Translations under genes and position numbers: made by a program
Notes under the pieces: model-generated
Database searches by the model: none
What the model was told of the DNA's origin: nothing
Seen by the model: the letters and a program-made list of their open reading frames with translations, nothing else
Shown here: positions 44,127-55,234 of the stretch, one piece after another
How the letters are laid out: the number at the start of each line of letters is the position of its first letter
Position numbering within the stretch: position 1 is the stretch's first letter
Assembly (NCBI RefSeq): GCF_004378355.1
Contig: NZ_SNUB01000021.1
Location: 1-61,615 of the forward strand
DNA from: Psychromonas algicola
Lineage (GTDB): Bacteria > Pseudomonadota > Gammaproteobacteria > Enterobacterales > Psychromonadaceae
DNA: 61,615 bases
Direction: 5' to 3'

Positions 44127-45225
44127 TTATAAGCCTGACTTCAGGCTCGCTTCAATAAACTTGTTTAAATCACCGTCTAATACTGTTTGTGTATTGCGGT
44201 TTTCAACACCAGTTCTTAGATCTTTGATACGAGAATCATCTAAAACATAGGAGCGTATTTGACTCCCCCATCCAATATCTGATTTTCCGTCTTCATTAAT
44301 CTGTTTTTCAGCATTTTGTAGCTGCAATTCATGCTCGTAAAGTTTTGCACGAAGCTGCTTCATTGCTTGATCTTTATTCTTATGTTGTGAGCGGTCATTT
44401 TGACACTGCACCACAATATTGGTTGGTACGTGAGTAATACGTACCGCTGATTCTGTTGTATTAACGTGCTGTCCACCAGCACCTGATGCACGATACACAT
44501 CGATACGTAAATCAGCAGGGTTAATTTGAATATCAATATTGTCATCTATTTCTGGATAAATAAACGCAGAAGCAAATGAGGTATGGCGTTTACCTGATGA
44601 ATCAAACGGCGATTTACGCACTAAACGATGCACGCCTGTTTCAGTACGTAACCAACCGTAAGCATATTCACCACTAAAACGAATCGTTGCGCCTTTAATG
44701 CCAGCGACATCGCCCGGTGTCGCTTCCATTAATTCGGTTTTATAACCGTTTGCTTCACCCCAACGTAAATACATACGTAATAGCATATTGGCCCAATCTT
44801 GCGCTTCAGTACCGCCTGAGCCAGATTGAATATCAAGATAACAAGAACAAGCGTCCTGTTGTCCTGAAAACATACGACGAAATTCTAATACTTCTAATTG
44901 TTTTTCAAGATCATTGGCTTCTTTGATCGCTTCATCAAAACTATCTTGATCGCTTTCTTCGACCGCCATCTCAAGCAGCATTTCAATTTCTTCTGTGCCT
45001 TCTGTTAAGGCATCAATTGTTTTTACTACTAACTCAAGGCTACTACGCTCTTTACCTAATGCTTGCGCGTGTTCTGGATTATTCCATACTTCTGGCGATT
45101 CAAGCTCTCGACTTACTTCTTCAAGTCGTTCAACTTTTGCATCATAGTCAAAGATACCCCCTAAGCATTTCTGCGCGCTCAGTTAGATCTTTAAGTTGAT
45201 TCAGAATTGGATTTACTTCAAACAT
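44127..45225 (-). CDS. prfB: Peptide chain release factor 2, with programmed +1 frameshift
   Basis: RF2 reads UGA and UAA stops. The start ATG is at 45225. Twenty-five codons run to an in-frame TGA at 45148-45150, preceded by the internal Shine-Dalgarno-like AGGGGG and slippery CTT, the classic RF2 autoregulatory site. After a +1 shift the frame continues from GAC at 45149 to the stop at 44127, for 365 residues in total, as in E. coli. The SPF anticodon-like motif (RKSPFDSSG) and the catalytic GGQ (GAGGQHVN) are intact. lysS lies downstream. Confidence 0.97.
45145..45170 (-). promoter_or_regulatory. prfB programmed frameshift site
   Basis: On the minus strand CTTAGGGGGTATCTTTGAC carries the AGGGGG internal Shine-Dalgarno, three bases, then CTT-TGA-C. 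Low RF2 makes the ribosome slip +1 at CTT, raising RF2 synthesis. Confidence 0.95.
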
Positions 45226-45726
45226 CAAGACTCGCTATTTGTTTATTCATAAAAAGGAGGCGAATTTTAACCAATTATCAACCAAATAAATAGAGAGCAT
45301 TTGCAATTATTCATTGGATCTAGTGTAAAAATAACGGCTTTACATGTCTTTATTGTTTTTAAACAAAATAAGGAGTGCTTTTTCAAGGGTAATTCGAGAT
45401 TCAGAAGCCTTTTTTCTTCATTGTCTGTCTGTTTATTTAAAGTAAATATCATCAACAAAAGTCATCATAATTTTGTTTTTACTCGTGCTTAAAAATGCTC
45501 ATTTAAAATAGCAGCCAACATTGAAATAGGTGTTTAGAGGCACTTCGTTCATTAAAAATGAGATAAGTGATAAATAAGTACTAAAAAAAGCGTTTTTTTT
45601 AATCTTTTAGGGGTGCATTTTATTTTCAATAACGTAAAGTTAAAAGCTCGTTTTACACAAAGGTTCGCTTCTATCCGATACAGATAGAAAACGACGCAAT
45701 TAACCGATTGTATAAGGATACAAATT
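45226..45726. other. Divergent promoter region of prfB and ilvI
   Basis: No gene is supported in this 500-base gap. It is AT-rich with A/T tracts (45580-45605) before ilvI. I found no leader peptide rich in Ile, Leu or Val codons and no attenuator hairpin, so control by a protein such as Lrp (as in E. coli ilvIH) is more likely than attenuation. Confidence 0.5.
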
Positions 45727-47451
45727 ATGGAAATGCTCTCAGGCGCAGAAATGGTTGTGCGCTCTCTACAGGACGAAGGTATAGAACATATCTTTGGCTA
45801 CCCAGGCGGTTCAGTTTTAGATATTTACGATGCGATTTTTCAATCTGATAAAATTGAGCATTATCTAGTACGCCACGAGCAAGCTGCAGTACACATGGCA
45901 GATGCTTATTCTCGTTCAACTGGCAAAGTAGGCTGTGTATTAGTAACAGCGGGTCCAGGTGCAACAAACTGTATTACAGGTATTGCAACGGCTTACATGG
46001 ATTCCATCCCTCTTGTTGTTTTATCAGGTCAAGTACCGACATTCTGGATTGGTGACGATGCCTTCCAAGAAACTGATATGATTGGTGTTTCTCGCCCAGT
46101 TGTAAAACACAGTTTTTCATGTCGTACCGCTGAAGAAATTCCAATTGCGATTAAAAAAGCATTTTACATTGCATCAACAGGTCGACCTGGCCCTGTGGTT
46201 ATCGACTTGCCAAAAGATGTACAAAACCCGTTAAACAAATTCCCTTATGAATACCCTGAAAGTGTCAGTTTACGTTCATATAACCCAACGTTAAGTGGGC
46301 ATAAAGGGCAAATAAAACGTGCGGTGACTGCATTAACAAGTGCTAAAAAACCTGTTTTATATGTAGGTGGTGGTGCCATTATTGCTAATGCATCAGAGCA
46401 AGTATTAGCGTTAGCTGAAAAATTAAACTTACCTGTAACCAATACATTAATGGGTTTAGGTGCGTTCCCAGGTGAGCACAAACAATTCATCGGTATGCTA
46501 GGCATGCACGGAACTTATGAAGCCAATAAATCAATGCATAATGCAGATTTGATTTTTGCTTGTGGTGCACGTTTTGATGATCGCGTAACCAATAATGTAG
46601 AGAAGTTCTGTCCAAACGCAAAAATCATGCATATTGATATTGACCCAACTTCGATTTCAAAAAATATCCATGCAGACTTGCCGATTGTAGGTAGTGTTGA
46701 AGTGGTATTACAGCAGATGTTAGATCTGATGGAAGAAACTAAAGCCACCAATGACAGTGAAAGCATCAATGCTTGGTGGGATCAGATTAATGAATGGCGC
46801 GCTAAAGATTGCCTTGCTTACAAAACTTCTGATACGCATATTAAACCGCAACAAGTTATTGAGTGTTTATATAAAGTGACTAAAGGTGATGCGATTGTGA
46901 CATCTGATGTTGGCCAACATCAAATGGTTGCTGCGCAATACTATCCATTTAAAGAGCCTCGCCAATGGATTAACTCTGGTGGCGCTGGCACAATGGGCTT
47001 TGGTTTACCTGCGGCAATGGGTTGTAAGATAGCGCACCCAGATCGCCCTGTTGTTTGTGTAACCGGTGATGGTTCTATTCAAATGAATATTCAAGAACTA
47101 TCAACTTGTATGCAATACAACATTCCAGTGGTTATCTTATTATTAAATAACCGCTCGTTAGGTATGGTAAAACAATGGCAAAAAATGTTTTACGGTGGCC
47201 GTCAGTCTCACTCTTATATGGATAGTGTGCCAGATTTTGTTAAGTTATCTGAAGCTTATAACCATATTGGTATTAAGGTCGATACTATTGACGAACTTGA
47301 ACCTGCATTAGTACGTGCTTTTGAATTAAAAGAGCGCGTTGTATTTGTTGACGTAGCGATAGATCCTGAAGAGCACGTTTACCCAATGCAAGTTAAGTTT
47401 GGCAGTATGGAAGATATGTACCTGAGTAAAACGGAGAGAACTGATGCGTAG
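45727..47451 (+). CDS. ilvI: Acetolactate synthase III large subunit
   Basis: This 574-residue thiamine-diphosphate enzyme makes acetolactate or acetohydroxybutyrate, the first common step to Val, Leu and Ile. The catalytic Glu51 lies in [12 protein letters not shown]. The ThDP motif reads [11 protein letters not shown]...NN. The FAD-binding middle domain is also present. The small-subunit gene overlaps by 8 bases, so the two are translationally coupled. It is closest in length to IlvI (574 in E. coli). Confidence 0.96.
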   Translation: MEMLSGAEMVVRSLQDEGIEHIFGYPGGSVLDIYDAIFQSDKIEHYLVRHEQAAVHMADAYSRSTGKVGCVLVTAGPGATNCITGIATAYMDSIPLVVLSGQVPTFWIGDDAFQETDMIGVSRPVVKHSFSCRTAEEIPIAIKKAFYIASTGRPGPVVIDLPKDVQNPLNKFPYEYPESVSLRSYNPTLSGHKGQIKRAVTALTSAKKPVLYVGGGAIIANASEQVLALAEKLNLPVTNTLMGLGAFPGEHKQFIGMLGMHGTYEANKSMHNADLIFACGARFDDRVTNNVEKFCPNAKIMHIDIDPTSISKNIHADLPIVGSVEVVLQQMLDLMEETKATNDSESINAWWDQINEWRAKDCLAYKTSDTHIKPQQVIECLYKVTKGDAIVTSDVGQHQMVAAQYYPFKEPRQWINSGGAGTMGFGLPAAMGCKIAHPDRPVVCVTGDGSIQMNIQELSTCMQYNIPVVILLLNNRSLGMVKQWQKMFYGGRQSHSYMDSVPDFVKLSEAYNHIGIKVDTIDELEPALVRAFELKERVVFVDVAIDPEEHVYPMQVKFGSMEDMYLSKTERTDA

Positions 47452-47944
47452 TATTATTTCAGTATTATTAGAAAATGAAGCAGGTGCACTGGCACGTGTT
47501 GTTGGTTTATTTGCTCAACGCAGTTATAACATTGAATCATTAACAGTTTCACCTACTAACGATGTCACTTTATCAAGAATGACAATTACAACGGAAGTAG
47601 ATTGCAAAGCAACGCTTGAACAGATGATGAAGCAACTACATAAACTAGTTGATGTTTTACGCGTATCAGAACTGACTGAAGGTGCGCATGTTGAGCGTGA
47701 ATTATTACTATTAAAAGTACGTACTACTAATGCGGAAACACGCCAAGAAGTAAAACGTACTTGTGATATTTACCGTGGTCAAATTGTTGATATCACACAA
47801 TCCCTTTACACGATTCAGCTTACTGGCTCAGGTTCAAAATTAGATGCATTTGTTGCAACTATGGATGAAACTAGCGAAATAGTCGAAGTAGTAAGATCGG
47901 GTGTTTGTGGTATTGCTCGTGGTGATAAAGCACTGCGTGGCTAA
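47444..47944 (+). CDS. ilvH: Acetolactate synthase III small (regulatory) subunit
   Basis: This 166-residue protein has an N-terminal ACT domain (about 2-78, beginning [20 protein letters not shown]) that binds valine for feedback inhibition, and a C-terminal ALS_ss_C domain. It overlaps the end of ilvI by 8 bases. A terminator follows. Confidence 0.96.
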   Translation: MRSIISVLLENEAGALARVVGLFAQRSYNIESLTVSPTNDVTLSRMTITTEVDCKATLEQMMKQLHKLVDVLRVSELTEGAHVERELLLLKVRTTNAETRQEVKRTCDIYRGQIVDITQSLYTIQLTGSGSKLDAFVATMDETSEIVEVVRSGVCGIARGDKALRG

Positions 47945-47968
47945 AATTATCATGTCGTAATCACTATT

Positions 47969-48000
47969 AATGCAAAGTTTGGTAACCTGAGCTTTGCATT
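47969..48000 (+). terminator. Terminator of ilvIH
   Basis: AATGCAAAG (47969-47977) pairs with CTTTGCATT (47992-48000), followed by TTTTATTTAT. Confidence 0.85.
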
Positions 48001-48021
48001 TTTTATTTATAGGAGAATAAA

Positions 48022-48231
48022 ATGTTCGAACTATTTGCTTTATTGATGTCTGCTTTTGTACTGTTTATGTTTGGCGTTTCAGTAATGAGCTTAATGGTCA
48101 TTGCTGCAATTATGATCCTTAGTTTTATTTTGATAAGCACCTTATCTTTTATATTTAAGTTTGGATTTTGGATATTGTTAGCTTATCTTATCTATTACTA
48201 CTTCTTTCAATACAATAAGGATAAGTCATGA
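48022..48231 (+). CDS. Small hydrophobic membrane protein, 69 aa
   Basis: This is almost wholly hydrophobic, with two TM helices (about 5-30 and 33-58) and a short charged tail NKDKS. AGGAG lies 6 bases upstream. Its stop overlaps the ATG of the copper-chaperone gene (ATGA), so it is translationally coupled to it. The function is unknown, and a role beside copper handling is only suggested by position. Confidence 0.65.
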   Translation: MFELFALLMSAFVLFMFGVSVMSLMVIAAIMILSFILISTLSFIFKFGFWILLAYLIYYYFFQYNKDKS

Positions 48232-48674
48232 AATCGTTATTTATTTTACTATTTTCATTAATATTCTCTGTAAATAGTATGGCGAGTGAACTCATGGTAA
48301 GTGGACAATATGTGCGAGCGACACCGCCTCATGCAAAAAATAGTGCCGCATTTTTAAGTATTTCAAATCATAGCAATAAAGTTGTTAAGTTAATTGCAGC
48401 GAGCAGCGATATTGCTGATCGTGTTGAATTACATAACCATATTAAAGAAGATGGCCTGATGAAAATGCGCCAAGTAAAAGAAGTGGTTATTAATGCAAAT
48501 AGCAAGGTAACATTACAACCTGGTGGCTACCATGTTATGTTCTTAGGCTTAAAAAATGACTTAAAAGAAGGCCAAAATGTTAACATTACGCTATATTTTG
48601 ACAACGGTAATGAAGTCAATATTGATGCACCCGTACAAAAAATAAGTATGTCACATAAGACAATGCATCATTAA
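48228..48674 (+). CDS. Periplasmic copper chaperone, PCu(A)C family
   Basis: This 148-residue protein has a signal peptide (1-19, cleavage after SMA). Copper ligands fit the H-x(n)-M-x(21)-H-x-M pattern: ELHNHIKEDGLMKMRQV followed by GGYHVMFLGL. A His/Met-rich end (SMSHKTMHH) could hold extra Cu or Cu(II). PCu(A)C proteins deliver Cu(I) to the CuA site of cytochrome oxidase or store periplasmic copper. No oxidase assembly genes are adjacent. Confidence 0.85.
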   Translation: MKSLFILLFSLIFSVNSMASELMVSGQYVRATPPHAKNSAAFLSISNHSNKVVKLIAASSDIADRVELHNHIKEDGLMKMRQVKEVVINANSKVTLQPGGYHVMFLGLKNDLKEGQNVNITLYFDNGNEVNIDAPVQKISMSHKTMHH

Positions 48675-48692
48675 TCTATAAAGGAAACTTTT

Positions 48693-49313
48693 ATGATGAT
48701 AAAAAAGATATTAACAGCTTTTGTAACTATCAGTATCAGCATGGCGAGCATGGCTGATAATATTAATGGAAGTTCTGAACCCATTGATGTTTATGTGGGC
48801 GTTGATTTTCGCACCATGAGTAGTGACTTTAATGAAACTGATACCAATCATCTTTCTGGTTATATCGCATTTGAAAACTATATCCCGATGGTGCCGAACC
48901 TAAAGTTTAAAACTGCATTTTTAAATGGTAATAGCGATGGTAATTCAGCGACCAATACCATTTTATATTACCGATTCTATGACAACGGCTTTATTGAAGC
49001 GGATGCTGGTATTGCTTACACCAATATAAAAACAGCAGATGACAACGCTTCGATTCCGCAAACTTATTTTTCAGGTCGCTTTTTTATCCCTAATACTCAA
49101 ATGAATGTATTCGGTGAAGTCGTACAAGGTTCATTGGTTAACGATGGTTCATCGCAAACTGAAATTGGGGTTGCTTACCGTTTTATTCCTCGCAACATAT
49201 TACTTAAAGTAGCAGTAAGAGCAGGCTATTATTCACAAACCGTTAAATTTGATAACGCTTCAACCGACCGTATTAGCGAAGGGTTATTCATTGGTGTAAA
49301 AACACTCTTCTAA
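48693..49313 (+). CDS. Outer-membrane beta-barrel protein
   Basis: This 206-residue exported protein has a signal peptide ending in SMA (about residue 21). The mature sequence consists of alternating strands and ends GLFIGVKTLF with C-terminal Phe, typical of BAM substrates. It resembles a Vibrio/Shewanella outer-membrane family (TIGR04219-like), from memory. It follows the copper chaperone gene by 18 bases, so it is likely the last gene of that operon. A diverged copy of the 65-bp repeat comes right after its stop codon. Confidence 0.7.
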   Translation: MMIKKILTAFVTISISMASMADNINGSSEPIDVYVGVDFRTMSSDFNETDTNHLSGYIAFENYIPMVPNLKFKTAFLNGNSDGNSATNTILYYRFYDNGFIEADAGIAYTNIKTADDNASIPQTYFSGRFFIPNTQMNVFGEVVQGSLVNDGSSQTEIGVAYRFIPRNILLKVAVRAGYYSQTVKFDNASTDRISEGLFIGVKTLF

Positions 49314-49315
49314 CA

Positions 49316-49345
49316 CGAGCCTAAAGGCATCTTGTAAAATAACTT
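49316..49345 (-). repeat. Diverged reverse copy of the 65-bp repeat
   Basis: Read on the minus strand it shows AAGTTATTTT, GATGCCT and AGGCTCG in the same order and spacing as the copies at 21909 and 22011. It begins three bases after the stop codon of the outer-membrane gene. Confidence 0.6.
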
Positions 49346-49556
49346 CTTACCAGACCATCGGATGAATAAAGTTAATCAATAAGGTGCCATATTACCTCCA
49401 CTTCAAAAACACCTTTCTCTTCTTATAAATGATAATGGTTATTAACCACACCTTTTAAATGCCATTTAGTTATAAAAGATTAGCTTTTAATCTTTTGTCA
49501 CATGAAAAAGGTCGCGTAAACTCCGCTTATCTTAATGAAATAGTGGAAATGACTTC

Positions 49557-51356
49557 ATGGCACTTAACAATTTATCGGCTTTAACATCGCCTTTATCTGA
49601 GTCTCAATTGGCTCAATTGCAACAAGCAACGGCTGGTCTAGATGCAGTACAAACTGCATGGGTTAGTGGTTATCTAGCAGGCGTAAGCCAAGGCCCCGTA
49701 ACAGCACAAGCGCCTACGCAAAGTGCAGGTCAAACGTTAACTATTCTTTACGCATCGCAAACAGGTAACGCGAAAGGCGTTGCAAGTAAACTTGCTGAGA
49801 GCGCAAAAGCAGCGGGTCTTAACGTCGTGCTTAAAAACACCGCTGACTACAAAGCAAAAGCATTAAAGAATGAAACTCACCTATTAATGGTTGCAAGTAC
49901 TAATGGTGAAGGTGAAGCTCCAGATGATGCGATTGAATTCCACGAATTCTTATTAGGCAAAAAAGCCCCTAAATTACCTGAACTAAAATATAGCGTATTA
50001 GCGTTAGGTGACAGTAGTTACGAATTCTTCTGCCAAACAGGTAAAGATTTTGACGAGCGTTTAAAAGCCTTAGGCGCGAATCAATTAGCCCCTCGCGTGG
50101 ATTGTGACGTCGATTATGAAAGCGACAGTGAAGCTTGGATCGCAAGTGTTGTGGCAACCTTAAAAGATGACATGACACAAGCAACAACAGCAGCGCCAGC
50201 TGCAGGTGTGACTGTTGCAAGTTCAACAAGTCAGTACTCTAAACAAAACCCTTATGCGGCTGAATTTTCTTTAAGCCAAAAAATTACCGGGCGTGATTCA
50301 GCGAAGGATGTTCGCCACATCGAAATTGATTTAGGTGACTCAGGGTTAACTTATCAAACAGGTGATGCATTAGGTGTTTGGTTTGAAAACGATGAAGCGT
50401 TGGTTGATGAACTCATTGCAGAATTAGGTTACAACGCCGATCAAAAAGTCAATTTAACCATTTCAGGTGAAAGCAAAGAGTTTAGCGTAAAAGAAGCTTT
50501 ATTGACGCAACTAGAAATTACCCAAACAGCGCCTTCATTTGTTGAATTCTGGGCAGAAAAGTCTGGTGACGATAAATTAAAAGCGATTGCGAGTGATAAA
50601 AACACAGCTCGTGAATTTTCGGGTAACCATCAAATTATTGATGTCGTTAACCAAGCCAAAGCCGATGTCGACGCACAAACATTCGTTGACGCATTACGTA
50701 AAATTACACCGCGCTTATATTCAATCGCTTCTGCACAAGCGGAAGTTGAAGAAGAAGTACATTTAACCGTTGGTGTTGTTAGCTATGACGCTAACGATAA
50801 AACACGCACTGGTGGCGCTTCTGGTTTCTTAGCGAGCCGCTTAGAAGAAGGTCAAAAAGTACGCGTGTTTGTTGAGCATAACGATAACTTCCGTCTACCT
50901 GCGTCAGATGACACTCCCGTTATTATGATTGGTCCTGGTACTGGTGTTGCGCCGTTTAGAGCATTCATGCAAGAGCGTGAAGCACGTGACGCAACAGGTG
51001 ATAACTGGATGTTCTTTGGTGACCAAACCTTTACACAAGACTTCTTATATCAAGTTGAATGGCAGAATTACTTAAAATCGGGCTTATTAACGAAAATGGA
51101 CGTGGCTTTCTCGCGCGACCAAGCTGAAAAAATTTACGTACAAGACCGTTTAAAAGAAAACGCTAGCGAAGTGTTTGCATGGTTAGAGCGTGGTGCACAC
51201 TTATACATTTGTGGCGATGCAAACCGTATGGCAAAAGATGTTCACCAAACTTTATTAGACATTATTGCTGAGCACGGTCAATTAAACACAGAACAAGCAG
51301 AAGACTACTTAAAGTCACTTAGATCTAACAAGCGTTACCAGAAGGATGTTTACTAA
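49557..51356 (+). CDS. cysJ: Sulfite reductase (NADPH) flavoprotein alpha subunit
   Basis: This 599-residue subunit passes electrons from NADPH through FAD and FMN to CysI. A flavodoxin domain (about 62-200) begins [14 protein letters not shown]. The FAD domain has RLYSIAS, and the NADPH domain has [17 protein letters not shown], with the canonical end RYQKDVY. It is the first gene of cysJIH, and its stop overlaps the cysI start by one base. Confidence 0.97.
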   Translation: MALNNLSALTSPLSESQLAQLQQATAGLDAVQTAWVSGYLAGVSQGPVTAQAPTQSAGQTLTILYASQTGNAKGVASKLAESAKAAGLNVVLKNTADYKAKALKNETHLLMVASTNGEGEAPDDAIEFHEFLLGKKAPKLPELKYSVLALGDSSYEFFCQTGKDFDERLKALGANQLAPRVDCDVDYESDSEAWIASVVATLKDDMTQATTAAPAAGVTVASSTSQYSKQNPYAAEFSLSQKITGRDSAKDVRHIEIDLGDSGLTYQTGDALGVWFENDEALVDELIAELGYNADQKVNLTISGESKEFSVKEALLTQLEITQTAPSFVEFWAEKSGDDKLKAIASDKNTAREFSGNHQIIDVVNQAKADVDAQTFVDALRKITPRLYSIASAQAEVEEEVHLTVGVVSYDANDKTRTGGASGFLASRLEEGQKVRVFVEHNDNFRLPASDDTPVIMIGPGTGVAPFRAFMQEREARDATGDNWMFFGDQTFTQDFLYQVEWQNYLKSGLLTKMDVAFSRDQAEKIYVQDRLKENASEVFAWLERGAHLYICGDANRMAKDVHQTLLDIIAEHGQLNTEQAEDYLKSLRSNKRYQKDVY

Positions 51357-53107
51357 TGAGCAACGATTTACCAAAAGTTGAAAACCCTGTACTGATTGTT
51401 GAAGGTAAACACGCCGACAATGAGCGCTTAAAAGCTGAGAGTGATTATCTGCGCGGTACTATTTTAGAAGATCTTCAAGATCGTATGACAGGTGGTTTCA
51501 CAGCAGATAACTTCCAATTGATTCGTACTCACGGTATGTATCAACAAGATGATCGCGATATTCGTGCTGAGCGTCAAAAGCAAAAACTCGAACCATTACA
51601 CAACGTAATGTTAAGAGCGCGTTTACCTGGCGGTATTATTAATACTGAGCAATGGTTAGCAATTGACAAGTTTGCAGATGATTACACATCTTACGGCAGC
51701 ATCCGTTTAACGACGCGTCAAACGTTCCAGTTTCACGGCGTATTAAAGCCAAACATTAAATTAATGCACCAAACACTGAATAGTGTGGGTCTTGATTCAA
51801 TTGCAACAGCGGGTGATGTTAACCGTAACGTACTTTGTACTTCTAACCCAGTTGAGTCTGAACTGCATCAAGAAGCTTACGAGTGGGCAACGAAACTAAG
51901 TGAACACTTACTACCAAAAACACGTGCTTACGCTGAAATTTGGCTAGACGAAGAACGTGTTGAAACTACTGAAGATGAAGTGATTGAGCCAATTTTAGGT
52001 AGTAATTACTTACCGCGTAAATTTAAAACAACGGTTGTTATTCCACCAAATAACGACATCGATCTTCATGCTAACGATTTAAACTTTGTTGCCATTAGTG
52101 AAGACGGTAAATTAATTGGTTTTAACGTACTTGTGGGTGGTGGCTTAGCCATGACGCATGGTGATAATGCCACTTACCCACGTTGTGCTGATGACTTTGG
52201 TTTTATTCCTAAAGAGAAAGCATTAGACATCGCTGCCGCTGTTGTAACGACACAGCGTGACTGGGGTAACCGCGTTAACCGTAAAAATGCTAAAACTAAA
52301 TACACATTAGACCGTGTAGGAGCACATGCATTCCGCGAAGAAGTTGAAGCGCGTGCCGGTATTAAATTTGAAGATTCTCGTCCGTATAAATTTACACACC
52401 GTGGCGATAGCTTTGGTTGGGTAAAAGGGATTGATGGTAAAGAGCACTTAACGTTATTTATCGAAAACGGTCGTATTCTTGACTTCCCTGCCGATAAATT
52501 TGCAGGTAAGCAGCTAAAAACAGGTATGCGAGAAATCGCTAAAATTCACGAAGGTGATTTCCGTTTAACAGCAAACCAAAACTTAATTGTTGCTGGCGTT
52601 GATCCTAAAAACAAAGCGACAATCGAAAAAATCGCACGTGAACACGGCTTAATTAGCGATAAAGTATCGAACCAACGTATGAGTTCAATGGCTTGTGTTG
52701 CTTTCCCTACTTGTCCATTAGCCATGGCTGAAGCAGAGCGTTATTTACCAGGTCTTGTTGATGATGTTGAAGCGATTCTAGAAAAGAACAATTTAGCTGG
52801 CGAAAGTATCATTCTACGTGTGACGGGTTGTCCAAACGGTTGTGGTCGCGCGATGTTGGCAGAAATCGGCCTAGTCGGTAAAGGTCCAGGCAAATACAAC
52901 ATGTACCTAGGTGCAGATTTAGCCGGTACGCGTGTACCTAAAATCTATAAAGAGAATGTTGATGAAGCCACAATTTTAGCCGAAATAGATGCATTAAGCG
53001 CTCGTTGGTCAGCAGAACGTAACGAAGGTGAAGCTTTCGGTGATTTTGTTATCCGCGCAGGTATTGTTGCTGAAGTCGTCATTTCAGCTAGGGATTTCCA
53101 TGCCTAA
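51356..53107 (+). CDS. cysI: Sulfite reductase hemoprotein beta subunit
   Basis: This 583-residue enzyme reduces sulfite to sulfide with six electrons. The siroheme-[4Fe-4S] ligands lie in CVAFPTC (C-x5-C) and GCPNGCGRA (C-x3-C). Substrate-binding arginines lie in [12 protein letters not shown]. It overlaps cysJ by one base and cysH by eight bases, so the operon is tightly coupled. Confidence 0.97.
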   Translation: MSNDLPKVENPVLIVEGKHADNERLKAESDYLRGTILEDLQDRMTGGFTADNFQLIRTHGMYQQDDRDIRAERQKQKLEPLHNVMLRARLPGGIINTEQWLAIDKFADDYTSYGSIRLTTRQTFQFHGVLKPNIKLMHQTLNSVGLDSIATAGDVNRNVLCTSNPVESELHQEAYEWATKLSEHLLPKTRAYAEIWLDEERVETTEDEVIEPILGSNYLPRKFKTTVVIPPNNDIDLHANDLNFVAISEDGKLIGFNVLVGGGLAMTHGDNATYPRCADDFGFIPKEKALDIAAAVVTTQRDWGNRVNRKNAKTKYTLDRVGAHAFREEVEARAGIKFEDSRPYKFTHRGDSFGWVKGIDGKEHLTLFIENGRILDFPADKFAGKQLKTGMREIAKIHEGDFRLTANQNLIVAGVDPKNKATIEKIAREHGLISDKVSNQRMSSMACVAFPTCPLAMAEAERYLPGLVDDVEAILEKNNLAGESIILRVTGCPNGCGRAMLAEIGLVGKGPGKYNMYLGADLAGTRVPKIYKENVDEATILAEIDALSARWSAERNEGEAFGDFVIRAGIVAEVVISARDFHA

Positions 53108-53864
53108 TAAGTTAGATCTTGCTCATTTATTAACACTTTCTAAGGCGGAGCAAACTGCTGCGCTGACAGAAATTAATGCATCATTGGAAACAATGACTGC
53201 ATTAGAACGTGTTCAATGGGCTGTCGAGAACTTAGAAAGTGAATTTGTATTGTCATCAAGCTTTGGTATTCAAGCGGCTGTGTGTTTACATTTAATCACC
53301 ACAGTAAAAGCAGATACACCGATTATTTTGACTGATACAGGGTATTTATTCCCTGAAACCTATCAGTTTATTGATGACTTAACTAAACAACTTAACTTGA
53401 ACCTAAAAATTTATAGCGCAGAGCACAGCGCTGCATGGCAAGAAGCACGCTATGGAAAATTATGGGAGCAAGGCGTTGATGGGTTAACACAGTACAACTT
53501 GATCAATAAAGTAGAGCCAATGAAACGTGCATTAAAGGAATTAAATGCCAAAACATGGTTCTCTGGATTGCGTCGTTCACAATCTTCAAGTCGTGGCGAT
53601 CTACCTGTTTTAAGTCTACAAAATGGCTGCTTTAAGTTTTTACCTATCATCGATTGGAGTAATAAAGACGTACATTATTACCTTGAAGAGAATGGGTTAA
53701 GCTACCACCCTTTATGGGAACAAGGTTATGTTTCTGTAGGAGATGTGCAAACATCACGTCCACTTGAAGTGGGAATGAGTGAAGAAGAAACACGTTTCTT
53801 CGGGCTTAAACGTGAATGTGGATTACATGAAGATCCTATTGAAGAACAAGGTAGCGGTATTTAA
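53100..53864 (+). CDS. cysH: Phosphoadenosine phosphosulfate (PAPS) reductase
   Basis: This 254-residue enzyme reduces PAPS to sulfite with thioredoxin. The start is taken as ATG 53100 ([11 protein letters not shown]); a longer frame would sit inside cysI. The [15 protein letters not shown]-loop-like segment and the C-terminal catalytic KRECGLHE (K-x-E-C-G-x-H) are present. Only the single catalytic Cys is seen, without the extra Cys pairs of APS reductases, so PAPS is the substrate. Confidence 0.95.
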   Translation: MPNKLDLAHLLTLSKAEQTAALTEINASLETMTALERVQWAVENLESEFVLSSSFGIQAAVCLHLITTVKADTPIILTDTGYLFPETYQFIDDLTKQLNLNLKIYSAEHSAAWQEARYGKLWEQGVDGLTQYNLINKVEPMKRALKELNAKTWFSGLRRSQSSSRGDLPVLSLQNGCFKFLPIIDWSNKDVHYYLEENGLSYHPLWEQGYVSVGDVQTSRPLEVGMSEEETRFFGLKRECGLHEDPIEEQGSGI

Positions 53865-53888
53865 TTTACCATCTTACCGAACTATACT

Positions 53889-53917
53889 AGCCTCTAATTC
53901 ATTAGAGGCTTTTTTTT
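53889..53917 (+). terminator. Terminator of cysJIH
   Basis: AGCCTCTAA (53889-53897) pairs with TTAGAGGCT (53902-53910), followed by a run of eight T. Confidence 0.92.
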
Positions 53918-53984
53918 GCTCATTTTTTGTTTAAGAAAAGCAAATTTCTGCCGATAACTTAATATCTACATCAAGGGTTTATTT

Positions 53985-54608
53985 ATGAAAAAGATAATAC
54001 AAACACTATTAGCATTTAGTTTATTAAGTAATATCAATGCGATCGCTGAAGAATACGAAGTGATACAGGTTTATACTCAAGATGAACTTAACCTTTTAAT
54101 AAGCAAGAACCAGCATCTACAGCGCGTAAAGGCCGATGAGTGTCAGTTAGTTCAAGATATTGAAGCCCATGCCTTAAAAGTCCAAGAACCCTCTTACGTT
54201 TTCCTTTGGGGCGATATGCTTGCTTGGGGCGTTTGTGTTGAGCGTGATGCAAAATTAGGAATGTATTATATAAACCAAGCTGCAGAGCAAGGTTTACTGG
54301 CTGCCCTTGAGCAACTAGGCCGCTATTACAATAAAGGTATCTTAGTTTTTGAAGATAAGCACAGAGCCCTTACCTATTTTAGAGAAGCTGCTTTACAAGG
54401 TCACTTACAGGCACAAATTAGTTACATCACATTATTAAATGAAGGTTATGGTAGCCCACATGATTATGAAGATGCCTACAGAGTGCTTTATAATAATGTC
54501 ATCTCAAACTCACAAACAAAGCAAAAGGCAAAAGTGTTATTAGCTAACTTAAGTAAAAACATGCCAGAATACGTGATTCAGCGAGCACAAAAACCAGACA
54601 ATAATTAA
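53985..54608 (+). CDS. motX: Sodium-type polar flagellar motor protein MotX
   Basis: This 207-residue periplasmic protein has a signal peptide ending near residue 21 (AIAEE). It matches Vibrio MotX along its length: HLQRVKADECQLVQDIEAHA, WGDMLAWGVCVERD, Sel1-like repeats around AAEQGLLAALEQLGRYYNKG, and YGSPHDYEDAYRVLYN. MotX forms the T-ring with MotY around the basal body and is needed for PomAB stators. The two conserved cysteines are present. It lies away from flagellar clusters, as is normal for motX. Confidence 0.93.
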   Translation: MKKIIQTLLAFSLLSNINAIAEEYEVIQVYTQDELNLLISKNQHLQRVKADECQLVQDIEAHALKVQEPSYVFLWGDMLAWGVCVERDAKLGMYYINQAAEQGLLAALEQLGRYYNKGILVFEDKHRALTYFREAALQGHLQAQISYITLLNEGYGSPHDYEDAYRVLYNNVISNSQTKQKAKVLLANLSKNMPEYVIQRAQKPDNN

Positions 54609-54675
54609 AAATATAAACGACCCAACCTAACAATATTTACTGAGACTTAAAAACAGATAACTAATGGAAGATACC

Positions 54676-55182
54676 ATGAGCCTTAATTACTTTAAATCCT
54701 GGCAAGTAACTAAAAATAAAGTTGTAATTAACCTCACTAGTATCACTAAAGTCTTTGGCTGGTTTATTTTTATTGGTTTTCTACTCAGTTTGAGTATTCC
54801 ACCAACAGCTTTTATCACTGGCATAATTGCATTATGGTTAATTAAGCGTAAACCACAACTCACATTTGATTTGGATACAAAGAGCTGGTCAACATCTAAC
54901 AAACATATATTTTATACTTATTCAAAGAGCACTCCGATGTCTGAGAATGATAATATTAAAGTGGTGGAGCATACACAAAAGGATAATCACAGTCATAGGT
55001 CTTATATTATATACTTTCATCCAGCAGAAGATGCAGGAATGCTTGACTTAGGCTATATAATTGGGATTGAAAATATCAGAGAGTCAGATAATGTTGCTTA
55101 TAACATAGAGAAAATTGTGCAGCTCTACAAACACGCTGGTATTAAGTTAACAGTGGTTTTACCTGAAGAATTTAAAGAGTAA
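54676..55182 (+). CDS. Hypothetical protein with two membrane helices
   Basis: This 168-residue protein is not recognised. The start at 54676 (MSLNYFKSWQV) has GGAAG five bases before it, although an upstream ATG at 54664 adds four residues. Two hydrophobic segments (about 20-40 and 42-58) form a helical hairpin. The remainder is a soluble domain with strands such as SYIIYFHPAEDAGML. It follows motX by about 70 bases on the same strand. Confidence 0.55.
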   Translation: MSLNYFKSWQVTKNKVVINLTSITKVFGWFIFIGFLLSLSIPPTAFITGIIALWLIKRKPQLTFDLDTKSWSTSNKHIFYTYSKSTPMSENDNIKVVEHTQKDNHSHRSYIIYFHPAEDAGMLDLGYIIGIENIRESDNVAYNIEKIVQLYKHAGIKLTVVLPEEFKE

Positions 55183-55234
55183 AAAGACTTACACTCGACA
55201 AAACTAACTAAAAAGCCGAAGTAAAATTTCTCTA

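Noticed and set aside
45226-45726. Branched-chain amino-acid attenuator before ilvI
   Set aside because: No leader peptide with Ile, Leu or Val codons and no terminator/antiterminator pair could be found.
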